A stretch of DNA of 64,000 bases from Pseudomonadales bacterium. GTDB taxonomy: Bacteria; Pseudomonadota; Gammaproteobacteria; Pseudomonadales; Azotimanducaceae. Shown here one piece after another: positions 26,346 to 34,058 of this stretch (position 1 is its first letter; each line of letters begins with the position of its first letter). A program made the translations under genes and the position numbers. The notes under the pieces were generated by a model, which made no database searches, was not told where the DNA came from, and was given only the letters and a program-made list of their open reading frames with translations. The stretch covers positions 558,001 to 622,000 of the forward strand of contig JAEPOO010000001.1 in the NCBI GenBank assembly GCA_017642855.1, given 5' to 3'.

Positions 26346-27929
26346 ATGCGCGAAACAATTGAATTCACCACCCTGGGTGATCTGCTGATTGGCTCAGCAG
26401 ACCGGTCTGATAACAGCGATCTTCTGATCTTTCCGGAGAGACGCGTGAGCTATGGGGAAATGCTTGATGCGGCGTACCGGCGTGCTGCCTCTATGGTGTC
26501 GCTGGGGCTAGGGTCCGGTAGTCATATTGGCATTTTGATGGCGAACTGCATTGAGTACATGGAGTACCTCCTGGCAACGCAACTGATTGGTGGTATGGCC
26601 GTTCCCATCAATGCTCGATACAAAGCGCCTGAGCTCGCTTACGTGATGGACAACGCCGACCTTGATTTGCTGGTAACCCATGATGCGATTTCTGAATATG
26701 CGAACTTTGAGCATCTGATCAATGCAGCGCTCACAGAAAAACGAAATCCTCGTTTACGTCATCTCGTGATGGTGGGTGATCCTGCAGAAGGTTTTACGAG
26801 CGATGAAGACTTTCTTGCTGCCGGTTATGTTGTAGATCGTGTGCAAGTGGACGAGCTTCGTCAGGCTGTGAGCGTCAGGCAGCCTGCGATCATGATGTAC
26901 ACCTCAGGCACCACGGCTAATCCCAAAGGATGCCCGCTCAATCATGAGGTGTTGGTGCGCAACGGTATGAACATGAATCGGTCGCGCTATTTCCTGGACA
27001 GTGCCGATCGATTCTGGGCACCACTCCCCATGTTTCACATGGCTTCTATCCTGCCTTTTATGGCCTGTATGGATGCTGGGGCAGCCCTGTTGTCGATGAT
27101 GCACGTGGAACCCGGAGAATCGCTGCGCATGATGGAAAAAGAGGGCGTTACGATCGCCTTTCCTTCCTTTCCAACGATCACGCTGGATCTGATCAATCAT
27201 CCGGACTTTGAAAGTACAGATCTGTCAAAGCTGCGACGTATTAACAACGTAGCGCCACCGGATTTGCTCGCTCAGTTTCAGGAAGCCTTCCCTCGGGCTG
27301 TTCAGACGGGCGCCTATGGCTTAACGGAAGCGGGTGGTGTTATTGCTTTTAATCATCCGGATGAACCACTGGAAAAGCGGCTGCACACCTGTGGTAAGCC
27401 GATGCCCGGACTTAAGGCTCGGGTCGTGGATCCTGACAGCCAGGAAGAGATGCCTGTGGGTGAGAAGGGCGAGATACAGCTTAAGGGATATGCTGTCTTT
27501 GATGGTTACTATAAAGCGCCAGACAAAAATGCAGAAGCCTTTGTCGACGGCTGGTTTCGCACCGGCGACCTTTGTGTTTTGGATGAAGACGGGTATATCG
27601 AATTTCACGGTCGCATCAAGGACATGTTGAAGGTGGGTGGCGAGAATGTGGCCGCCATTGAAATTGAATCGGTTCTGGCAACTCATCCTGCGGTGAAAAT
27701 GGCACAGGTGATTGGCGTACCCGATGATCGATTGTTTGAGGTCGCCTGTGCTTACATAGAGATACAAGAGGGGCAGCAATTGGAGCCTGATGAGCTCATT
27801 GATTTTTGCAAAGGCAAAATGGCGAGTTTCAAAATTCCCAGGCATGTTCGTATGGTTGAAGAATGGCCGATGTCAGCGACCAAGGTGCAGAAGTTTGTGC
27901 TGAAAAAGTGGTTCGAAGAAGAGCCCTGA
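26346..27929 (+). CDS. acyl-CoA synthetase (AMP-forming)
   Basis: A 527-residue ANL-superfamily ligase from ATG 26346; earlier Mets at 26280, 26319 and 26328 are in frame but lie against the divergent gene. The AMP-binding motif is MYTSGTTANPKGC, followed by GAYGLTEAGG, WFRTGDLCVLDEDGY and KMLKVGGENVAAIE (seen as DMLKVGGENV), with the C-terminal catalytic Lys region MSATKVQKF. It activates a carboxylate, probably a fatty acid, to its CoA thioester. It is divergent from the P450/acyl-CoA dehydrogenase/acyltransferase operon and is followed by a strong terminator. Confidence 0.92.
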   Translation: MRETIEFTTLGDLLIGSADRSDNSDLLIFPERRVSYGEMLDAAYRRAASMVSLGLGSGSHIGILMANCIEYMEYLLATQLIGGMAVPINARYKAPELAYVMDNADLDLLVTHDAISEYANFEHLINAALTEKRNPRLRHLVMVGDPAEGFTSDEDFLAAGYVVDRVQVDELRQAVSVRQPAIMMYTSGTTANPKGCPLNHEVLVRNGMNMNRSRYFLDSADRFWAPLPMFHMASILPFMACMDAGAALLSMMHVEPGESLRMMEKEGVTIAFPSFPTITLDLINHPDFESTDLSKLRRINNVAPPDLLAQFQEAFPRAVQTGAYGLTEAGGVIAFNHPDEPLEKRLHTCGKPMPGLKARVVDPDSQEEMPVGEKGEIQLKGYAVFDGYYKAPDKNAEAFVDGWFRTGDLCVLDEDGYIEFHGRIKDMLKVGGENVAAIEIESVLATHPAVKMAQVIGVPDDRLFEVACAYIEIQEGQQLEPDELIDFCKGKMASFKIPRHVRMVEEWPMSATKVQKFVLKKWFEEEP

Positions 27930-27932
27930 AAG

Positions 27933-27960
27933 AAAAAGCCCGGCGATTGCCGGGCTTTTT
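27933..27960. terminator. rho-independent terminator, bidirectional
   Basis: A perfect stem AGCCCGGC (27937-27944) / GCCGGGCT (27949-27956) with loop GATT is flanked by A4 and T5, which extend it by A-T pairs. It lies between the convergent acyl-CoA synthetase and TonB-receptor genes and should work in both directions. Confidence 0.9.
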
Positions 27961-27998
27961 CTGGTGACAAGTTCTAATAACTTCTGTCTGGAAACGTC

Positions 27999-30374
27999 TT
28001 AGAAGTTGAACTCCAGTTCCATGCCGTAACGACGGCCCTGGTTCACACTGCCCACTGCAAACAGTGGCTCAACAGGAATAAAGACCTCCACCTGCTCGTC
28101 AGTGAGGTTCAGGCCGAATACAGATACTGACCAGTTCTCTGTGTAGTAGCCGACAGACGCTGTAACGTCTTCTCGTTCATCCACCTTTCCCAACTGAGTG
28201 TTCAGCAGGTTGGATTCGAACTCATCGATCTTGGTGTACTTCGCATAGATGTCGAGTGAACCGTTACCGATCGGGAACGAGAGTGTGCCGCCAACACCCA
28301 GTGTAAACTCAGGCGCGTTACGCGGTGTCAGGAAGCTGGCGTCTTCGATGATCGCAACGCCATCGGAAGTGTTGATGTCAGTGAAGAACTCCTCGTACTC
28401 AGCATCCAGGTAACCGTAAGCCAGGAAGCCTCTCAGGTACTCGTTGAATACATATTCCGTTTCCAGCTCCCAGCCTTCGTAACGAGCGTCAGCTGCGTTT
28501 GAGAATACGGTTGCCACTGTGAGCGTGTCTGGGTCTACCTGTACGGATGCTTCTTGCTTGTCTGTAAAGTCGTTGCGGAACCAGGTCACGTTCAGACGCA
28601 GACGGTTGTTCATCAGCGTCGATTTGTAACCGATTTCGTAGGACTTCGAGGTCTCTGGGTCGTACTGGTCGCGAACAAAGTCTCGGACGTTCTGGTTTAC
28701 ACCGAAGAAACCACCGGACTTAAAGCCTTCTGAGTAAGTGCCGTAAACAATAGAGTCATCGTTTATTCGGTAGGTCAGCCCCAGTTTCGGTGAAGTCTCG
28801 TTCCAATCGTTATCCAGATCAGCAAACTCAAAGAAGTCTCTGTTGCGCTGTCTTTCGATTGCTGTCAGGTAAGCCTGGCCAGCAATGAAGTCTTTCTCCT
28901 CATAGGTGTAACGAAGACCAGCAGTCAACGTCCAGTTTTCTGCAAACTCCCAGTCAACATGAGCGAAGGCCGCATACGATGTAGTTTCCTGAGTTTCAAA
29001 CAGGATCTGCGCAAGACTCGCGGTGTTGGTGGGATATGCAGGGATGGTTCGGTCACAAGCGACGGTATAAGTACCGTCAAATGCCTGACAGGCTTCCCAT
29101 TGTCCGGGTGCTGACAGTGCGCCACCAAACAAGATGCCCCAGAAAGCACCGCCCGTTGACCAGTCCTGAGTAAATTCATTCTGGAACCAGTACAGGCCTG
29201 TTGTAAACGAGAAGTTGTCGTAAGCACCGTCAATACGGAATTCATGACTGGTCTGATCGTATTCATTCCATCGTTCAATGGTAATGAATGGTGCGGCTGA
29301 GCCGTCAAAGTCGTAGATACGATACTCATCCATATCACGATAACCGCCCGTGTAAACCAGGGTCATATTGTCGTTCAGTTCGTAAGACATGGTCAGCGTA
29401 ATTGCGTCCGTGTCCAGTTCTGCTTCGTTCTCAGTATCGTTCTCTGAAACCGTTGGTGTGTCGACGCTGTTTCGGCACGCATCAACCGGCCCAAACAATC
29501 CGATAAGTGAGAAGGTACAAGTCAGCAATCCCCCAGTGAAATCCGTATCGTTTGGATCTGTCGGTGGTGGCAGCACACCAGGTGCTGCGTTGTAGTTGGT
29601 GTTATAGGCTGCCAACTGACTGGTATCGTTGTACTTTTCTATGGTTAGAGTCGATTCGAACCTGTCGTTCGGTGTCCAGAGGAAGGTTGCACCATAGTTC
29701 TGGTAGTCAGTTTCACCTGTATTGCCCCCGATGGTGACGTTATCCATAAAGCCGTCGTCTTTGATTGATGTCGCAAAGAACTTGGCCGCGAGTTTATCTT
29801 CGATAACCGGCGTGTTAATCACCGCGCGAAGTTCTTCCTGGCCATCTTCGCCGAGGGTTACTTTAAAACGCCCCCCCAGTTCTCCCGTTGGACGACTTCG
29901 AATGGCGTGGATCAAGCCACCCACAGTGTTCTTTCCGAACAGGGTGCCCTGCGGTCCGCGAAGGACCTCTATTCGCTCGATGTCGAAGTTCTCAACAACC
30001 TGGCCAGCCAGAGTGCCGAGATAGATACCATCGATCATCACAGAAACCGGCGCGTCGAAAGAGTTGTCGTCTGTTCGAGTCGGGCTGATGCCGCGAATGT
30101 TGATGACAGCACCACCGCCGCCGCGGCTACCATCTTCTGCGATGGTCGCGTTGGGAATGAAGCCGGTCAGGTCTGTCAGGTTTCGAACGGTTGAGCTTTC
30201 CAGTTCTTCGGTCAGTGCAGTAATAGCGATCGGAATGTCCTGGGAAGACTCCTCCTGCTTTCTTGCGGTGACCACAACCTCTTCGAGGCCGATGCTCTCA
30301 TCGGCAAAACTGGAAAAAGAAAAAGCGCAGCCACTCAGAATCAGTGATGCAACTGGTATGAACTTAAAACGCAT
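27999..30374 (-). CDS. TonB-dependent outer-membrane receptor (large)
   Basis: A 791-residue receptor. It has a signal peptide (SGCAFSFSSFADE, which includes a Cys but no convincing lipobox), TonB box GLEEVVVTARKQEE, a plug with INIRGISPTRTD and VLRGPQGTLFGKNTVGG, and a C-terminal barrel ending RRYGMELEFNF. The plug style (EIVVTARK, QDIPIAITAL) is that of the large group in marine and sphingomonad-type genomes which take up hydrophobic or complex carbon sources as well as iron chelates. Its position beside the CYP153/acyl-CoA synthetase genes would suit a hydrocarbon or lipid substrate (inference). The start follows a GAGAGGGGGG ribosome site. Confidence 0.92.
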   Translation of the reverse strand: MRFKFIPVASLILSGCAFSFSSFADESIGLEEVVVTARKQEESSQDIPIAITALTEELESSTVRNLTDLTGFIPNATIAEDGSRGGGGAVINIRGISPTRTDDNSFDAPVSVMIDGIYLGTLAGQVVENFDIERIEVLRGPQGTLFGKNTVGGLIHAIRSRPTGELGGRFKVTLGEDGQEELRAVINTPVIEDKLAAKFFATSIKDDGFMDNVTIGGNTGETDYQNYGATFLWTPNDRFESTLTIEKYNDTSQLAAYNTNYNAAPGVLPPPTDPNDTDFTGGLLTCTFSLIGLFGPVDACRNSVDTPTVSENDTENEAELDTDAITLTMSYELNDNMTLVYTGGYRDMDEYRIYDFDGSAAPFITIERWNEYDQTSHEFRIDGAYDNFSFTTGLYWFQNEFTQDWSTGGAFWGILFGGALSAPGQWEACQAFDGTYTVACDRTIPAYPTNTASLAQILFETQETTSYAAFAHVDWEFAENWTLTAGLRYTYEEKDFIAGQAYLTAIERQRNRDFFEFADLDNDWNETSPKLGLTYRINDDSIVYGTYSEGFKSGGFFGVNQNVRDFVRDQYDPETSKSYEIGYKSTLMNNRLRLNVTWFRNDFTDKQEASVQVDPDTLTVATVFSNAADARYEGWELETEYVFNEYLRGFLAYGYLDAEYEEFFTDINTSDGVAIIEDASFLTPRNAPEFTLGVGGTLSFPIGNGSLDIYAKYTKIDEFESNLLNTQLGKVDEREDVTASVGYYTENWSVSVFGLNLTDEQVEVFIPVEPLFAVGSVNQGRRYGMELEFNF

Positions 30375-30441
30375 GGGTTCCCCCCTCTCATGGTTATTGT
30401 CGCTACATTTCTGTAGGTCAGTTCATGTTTTGTTAATTGCC

Positions 30442-30465
30442 CCTTCAAGTCAATGAAATTGAAGG
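30442..30465. promoter_or_regulatory. inverted repeat in the TonB receptor/nitroreductase divergent region
   Basis: CCTTCAA (30442-30448) and TTGAAGG (30459-30465) are exact inverted repeats 10 bases apart, roughly midway between the divergent receptor (start 30374) and nitroreductase (start 30600) genes. It could be an operator for a dimeric regulator of the receptor, or a weak hairpin. There are no other copies that I noticed. Confidence 0.3.
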
Positions 30466-30599
30466 AAAAAAACCGCCCTCGGATGGCGCGGCGCAACAAA
30501 GTGGCATAAGCCGTGCCGGTTTTGTTATGGTCCTCTTCATGGTCACAAGGATGCTGTTTTGCAGTATCTTCATCAGCAAATATAAGTGGTAACAACAAC

Positions 30600-31151
30600 T
30601 TGGACGCCCTCGAAGCATTACAAACCCGGAACTCCGCACCTCGACTATCCGGATCCGTATCAGAAGAAGCACTTTCAGAGATGATCAAAGCCGGCCTGCG
30701 AGCGCCGGATCATGCTCAGTTGAGACCCTGGCGCATTGTGGTGATCGAAGGCGAGGGCAGGGACAGGCTGGGTGCACTATTTGCTCAGGCCAAGTTAACT
30801 GCCAATCCTGACGAATCAACTGAGGCGCTAAACAAACTCAGAGGAAAACCGCTCAGAGCGCCGATGATTATCGTTGTTGCTGCAAAGATTGTTGAGCACC
30901 CCAAAGTCCCTGAGATGGAACAAATTTTGTCCGCAGGTGCGGTGGCTCAAAATATGCTGGTGGCTGCTCACGCACTCGGTTACGGCGCGATGTGGCGTAC
31001 TGGTGAAATGACAGTCAGCCAGGTCGTGCGAGAAGGGCTGGGATTGCATGAGACTGATCAGATAGTGGGTTTTCTTTACGTGGGAGAGATTGAAGGTCGT
31101 CAGAAGTCTCTGCCCGACATGACGCCTGAAGATTTTGTCATCCGCTGGTAG
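30600..31151 (+). CDS. nitroreductase family protein, YdjA-like
   Basis: TTG 30600 is chosen as start. It gives (M)DALEALQTRNSAPRL, which aligns with the known YdjA beginning, and a 183-residue product equal in length to E. coli YdjA. The longer open frame upstream looks non-coding. FMN-binding features are TRNSAPRL, GLRAPDHAQLRPWR and the helix AGAVAQNMLVAAHALGYGAMW. It reduces nitro compounds or quinones with NAD(P)H. It is followed at 13 bases by an unknown gene and then the BRCT gene. Confidence 0.9.
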   Translation: MDALEALQTRNSAPRLSGSVSEEALSEMIKAGLRAPDHAQLRPWRIVVIEGEGRDRLGALFAQAKLTANPDESTEALNKLRGKPLRAPMIIVVAAKIVEHPKVPEMEQILSAGAVAQNMLVAAHALGYGAMWRTGEMTVSQVVREGLGLHETDQIVGFLYVGEIEGRQKSLPDMTPEDFVIRW

Positions 31152-31164
31152 ATGAGAGAACAGA

Positions 31165-31536
31165 TTGGTATCCAAAGCTGAAGTGCTGGACGCCGACTGG
31201 CGTCTGCTCAGAATAGAGATTGCTGAGCATGATGATGGTAGTGAAGTTGAAGCCTATGATGGCTATAGTCGGTTCTGGTCGAAAGAAGCGGTACTGGGTG
31301 CCTACTGGATCGCTGAGAAAGTAGAGGAAACACGAATCAGGCTGCACCTCACAGAAGATATCGAATTGGAGGGGTTCCGGGATCCTCTAGAATTTACGCC
31401 GGACATCGACTTTAAGAGAGAGCTGCTGTCCCGATTTGATTGGGAAGAAGTCGTGCATCAGATATTCCCGGCTGAAGACGAACGGCAGCTGTCGCTTTTT
31501 GAAAAACATCCAGACAAGGATCAGGAAGATGAGTAA
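31165..31536 (+). CDS. conserved-looking hypothetical protein (123 aa)
   Basis: A 123-residue acidic soluble protein; only a TTG at 31165 can start it (no Met near the N terminus). It reads (M)VSKAEVLDADWRLLRI, GYSRFWSKEAVLGAYW, then an acidic C-terminus ending SLFEKHPDKDQEDE. No family is recognised. It overlaps the BRCT-domain gene by eight bases, and the two are probably translated together. A link to DNA metabolism through that partner is speculative. Confidence 0.6.
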   Translation: MVSKAEVLDADWRLLRIEIAEHDDGSEVEAYDGYSRFWSKEAVLGAYWIAEKVEETRIRLHLTEDIELEGFRDPLEFTPDIDFKRELLSRFDWEEVVHQIFPAEDERQLSLFEKHPDKDQEDE

Positions 31537-32143
31537 AAGTGCACGTTCAAAAAATGCATCCCGCATCCAGGATCGGCTGATTGATGAGTTGATTGGAATT
31601 TGCCGGGGCATTATTGCTGATGGTGTGATCGAAGAATCGGAAGCCATCTTTCTGGGCCAATGGATCGAGAACCACCGGGAACTCGCTGAAAAGTGGCCCG
31701 CGAATGTGGTTTACGCTCGCGTCACCGAAATGTTGATGGATGGCGTGCTGTCAGACGAAGAACAAAATGATCTCTTAACCACTCTGCGTGATCTCACCGG
31801 TGAAGGGTCGCCGTTACAGGAACCTAACCAGGCGACGTCTCTGCCGCTGACCAAACCGGAACCCGAGGTGGATTTTTCCGGGAAGGAATTCTGTCTTACC
31901 GGCAAGTTTGTATTCGGTTCTGTGGAGGACTGTGAAGAGACGATTGTCGAAGTGGGTGGTCAGGTGGTTGAATCACCTGAGACAGGCACTGACTATCTGG
32001 TGATTGGCGAATTCTGTTCACCCGACTGGGTTCATACGACGTTCGGCCGGGCCATCGAACGTGCCGTGGAACTTCAACAGGGGGGCGCCGCGATCAAGAT
32101 TATCTCGGAACGTCGCTGGGTGGATGCGCTGGCCGGCAATTGA
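31529..32143 (+). CDS. BRCT-domain protein
   Basis: ATG 31529, eight bases inside the preceding gene and behind AGGAAG, gives 204 residues. Residues ~1-95 are helical (IDELIGICRGIIADGVIEE, VYARVTEMLMDGVLSDEEQ), resembling a TerB-like or HARP-like helical domain. Residues ~120-204 form a BRCT domain: FSGKEFCLTGKFVFGSVEDC, VGGQVVESPETGTDYLVIG, WVHTTFGRAIERAVEL, KIISERRWVDAL. BRCT domains bind DNA ends or phosphopeptides, as in NAD ligase. A role in replication or repair is inferred. The SRP RNA promoter begins right after its stop. Confidence 0.85.
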   Translation: MSKSARSKNASRIQDRLIDELIGICRGIIADGVIEESEAIFLGQWIENHRELAEKWPANVVYARVTEMLMDGVLSDEEQNDLLTTLRDLTGEGSPLQEPNQATSLPLTKPEPEVDFSGKEFCLTGKFVFGSVEDCEETIVEVGGQVVESPETGTDYLVIGEFCSPDWVHTTFGRAIERAVELQQGGAAIKIISERRWVDALAGN

Positions 32144-32145
32144 GG

Positions 32146-32151
32146 TATAAT
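32146..32151 (+). promoter_or_regulatory. -10 box of the SRP RNA gene
   Basis: A perfect TATAAT lies two bases after the BRCT gene's stop and about seven bases before the first paired base of the SRP RNA. No good -35 hexamer is visible at the right distance, so recognition may depend on the GAGG immediately upstream or on an activator. Confidence 0.6.
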
Positions 32152-32158
32152 GCGCGTT

Positions 32159-32258
<100 letters not shown>

Positions 32259-32277
32259 TCTATTTAACCCGGTAACG

Positions 32278-32619
32278 ACCATCGACTACTCCGAGCAAGC
32301 CTTGCCGGTACGTGAGGTAGTCGCCAAGAGGCTCGATGCTGCGACGCAGTTGCCTAACAATATGATTGAGGTGACCCACCGTATCATTGCAGACTCTGGT
32401 TGTCTGACCGGCAAACGGATCGATCAGGTCATTTGATCCGGAATGACACCCGAAGACGCCATTGAAGTGGGTGGGCTTAATGCAACAGCGATTCTTGTTG
32501 GTACGTTCAGTCATGCGCGTGGCGTCGATAAGGCAGTTGCGCCAGAACCTGGTGAAGGCGAGCCCAGTCATGAAGATGAAGCAACAGGTCTTGACGCCTC
32601 GGACGCTCTAAGGGTCTAG
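32278..32619 (+). pseudogene. broken gene with one in-frame TGA, family uncertain
   Basis: One plus-strand frame reads as protein from just after the SRP RNA to TAG at 32617-32619, interrupted only by TGA at 32434-32436. Before it: REVVAKRLDAATQLPNN, EVTHRIIADSGCLTGKR. After it: SGMTPEDAIEVGGLNATA, GTFSHARGVDKAV and an acidic tail. No start codon exists at the 5' end, so the gene is probably also truncated. The second half faintly recalls the tail of the carboxymuconolactone decarboxylase/AhpD fold; this is a guess. Its stop shares CTAG with the convergent SDR gene, as do true gene pairs here, which supports the frame. Confidence 0.4.
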
Positions 32620-33332
32620 GGAAGCAGGTTGCCGCCACCGACATCCAGAGTTGCGCCACTCATGTAAGTGTTCCGCATGGCATGCAGAATAGAACCCGCC
32701 ACTTCATCCGACTGACCGACACGACCGAGGGGAATACCCTGGCCAATCTGCTCCAGGACGTGTTCTCGATTGTCTCCGAGTGCCGCGAAGGTTGCCGTAT
32801 CAATGATGCCAGGCGCAACGACGTTAACCCGGATGGGCGCCACTTCGAGCGCCAGCGCTCTAGTCAGTCCCTCAACGGCACAACCTGTGCAAGAGATAGA
32901 AGACATGCCGACATTACACTTTCTGGCGGGAAATCCGCTGACAAAGGTCAGTGAACCGGTCTGTTTCACGTGCGGTATGCCCTGTCGGGCGACGTTCGTG
33001 TAACCCCAGAATTTTTCGAATGCCGCGCGGAACTGCTCATCAGTCTGTTCCATAAAGGGCGCGTTGGTTCGGTTGGCACCTGTTGCGTTGGCGACGATGT
33101 GATCGATTTCACCGACTTCAGCGAACAATGCAGACAGACCTGCGGTGTCATGGATGTCCAATTGTCCAAACTGGATGTCTGGGTTGTCTGACTGACATTG
33201 CGCAACCTTGTCTTCTGAACGACTGACGGCCCAGACGCTGGCGCCCTCTGCGTGTGCCATGATCGCCGCTGCCAATCCAATGCCTGATGTGCCGCCGATG
33301 ACGACAACGTTCTGTCCTTTCAGTGAGCTCAT
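32616..33332 (-). CDS. SDR-fold protein lacking the YxxxK catalytic pair
   Basis: A 238-residue Rossmann-fold short-chain dehydrogenase relative. The cofactor motif GGTSGIG and the DIHD and NATG strands are normal. At the active site the sequence is MSSISCTGCAVEGLTRALAL. Aligning AVEGLTRALALE with ordinary SDRs puts Ile at the Tyr position and Gly at the Lys position, so the classical proton relay is absent. The rest (VRVNVVAPGIIDT, SGATLDVGGGNLLP) is intact. It may be a cofactor-binding, non-oxidoreductase protein or use other residues. Confidence 0.8.
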   Translation of the reverse strand: MSSLKGQNVVVIGGTSGIGLAAAIMAHAEGASVWAVSRSEDKVAQCQSDNPDIQFGQLDIHDTAGLSALFAEVGEIDHIVANATGANRTNAPFMEQTDEQFRAAFEKFWGYTNVARQGIPHVKQTGSLTFVSGFPARKCNVGMSSISCTGCAVEGLTRALALEVAPIRVNVVAPGIIDTATFAALGDNREHVLEQIGQGIPLGRVGQSDEVAGSILHAMRNTYMSGATLDVGGGNLLP

Positions 33333-33365
33333 GTTCTTAGTCTCTTACGCACGAAAAACGACATT

Positions 33366-33950
33366 CTAATTCAATGACTGCCAGGCATTCAGCATCATCT
33401 GCACCGCCATCATGACGAGGAGCATACCCATGAGCCTTTCGATGGCTGTCAAGCCTCGTTGGCCGAGGATTCGGTTGAGCGGCGTTGCAGCAAGCAGTAT
33501 GACGGCAGTCATCAGCCAAGCAATGGAAATGCACAGAAAGAGCTGCATGAGCGGCTGCGTGGTTGCCATCAGCATGAGTACGGCCATGATCGAAGGACCG
33601 GCCACCGCAGGAATCGCGAGCGGAACGATTAGAGGCTCATTGTCATCACCGTCACCGAAGATGCCGTGTGGCGTCGGGAAGATCATTCTGATCGCAATCA
33701 GGAACAGGATGATCCCGCCGGAGATGGCAATGGCCTCGCTGGTCAGGGCCAGAATCTCAAGCAGATAGCGACCTAAAAAGAGGTAGGTCAATAGAGCGAC
33801 ATAGGCAATCATGAGTTCACGAAATGTCACCCGCAACTTTCTCTTTTGCGGTACGTGTTTCATCACCGAGAGAAACAAGGGGACGTTACCCAATGGATCC
33901 ATAATCAGAAAGAAAATGGTGGTGGTGCTGATGATCGTTGTCAGATCCAT
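33366..33950 (-). CDS. MarC/UPF0056 family membrane protein
   Basis: ATG 33950 gives 194 residues starting MDLTTIISTTTIFFLIMDP; a GTG ten codons upstream is an alternative. The family signature IMDPLGNVPLFLSV is near the N terminus, with six membrane helices and the repeat VPLAIPAVAGPSIMAVLML. MarC proteins sit in the inner membrane; their transported substrate is not established. Stand-alone gene between the SDR and a divergent amidase. Confidence 0.88.
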   Translation of the reverse strand: MDLTTIISTTTIFFLIMDPLGNVPLFLSVMKHVPQKRKLRVTFRELMIAYVALLTYLFLGRYLLEILALTSEAIAISGGIILFLIAIRMIFPTPHGIFGDGDDNEPLIVPLAIPAVAGPSIMAVLMLMATTQPLMQLFLCISIAWLMTAVILLAATPLNRILGQRGLTAIERLMGMLLVMMAVQMMLNAWQSLN

Positions 33951-34058
33951 ATCAATAATACCGTGGAAGTGTCTTGCCACGCTCGGCGAAAAAGCAGCGC
34001 ATGGTATGCTTGAAGATGGTTCGTTTCAACCCACGCAACTCGTCATAGGAGACTCTGA

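Noticed and set aside
32434..32436. In-frame TGA as a selenocysteine codon
   Set aside because: No SECIS-like hairpin was evident just downstream, the upstream part lacks a start codon, and no selenoprotein family fits.
32260..32571. Minus-strand open frame of 103 codons after the SRP RNA
   Set aside because: The plus-strand frame there has more protein-like composition and ends at a stop shared with the SDR gene. The minus frame has no family features, though it is not excluded.
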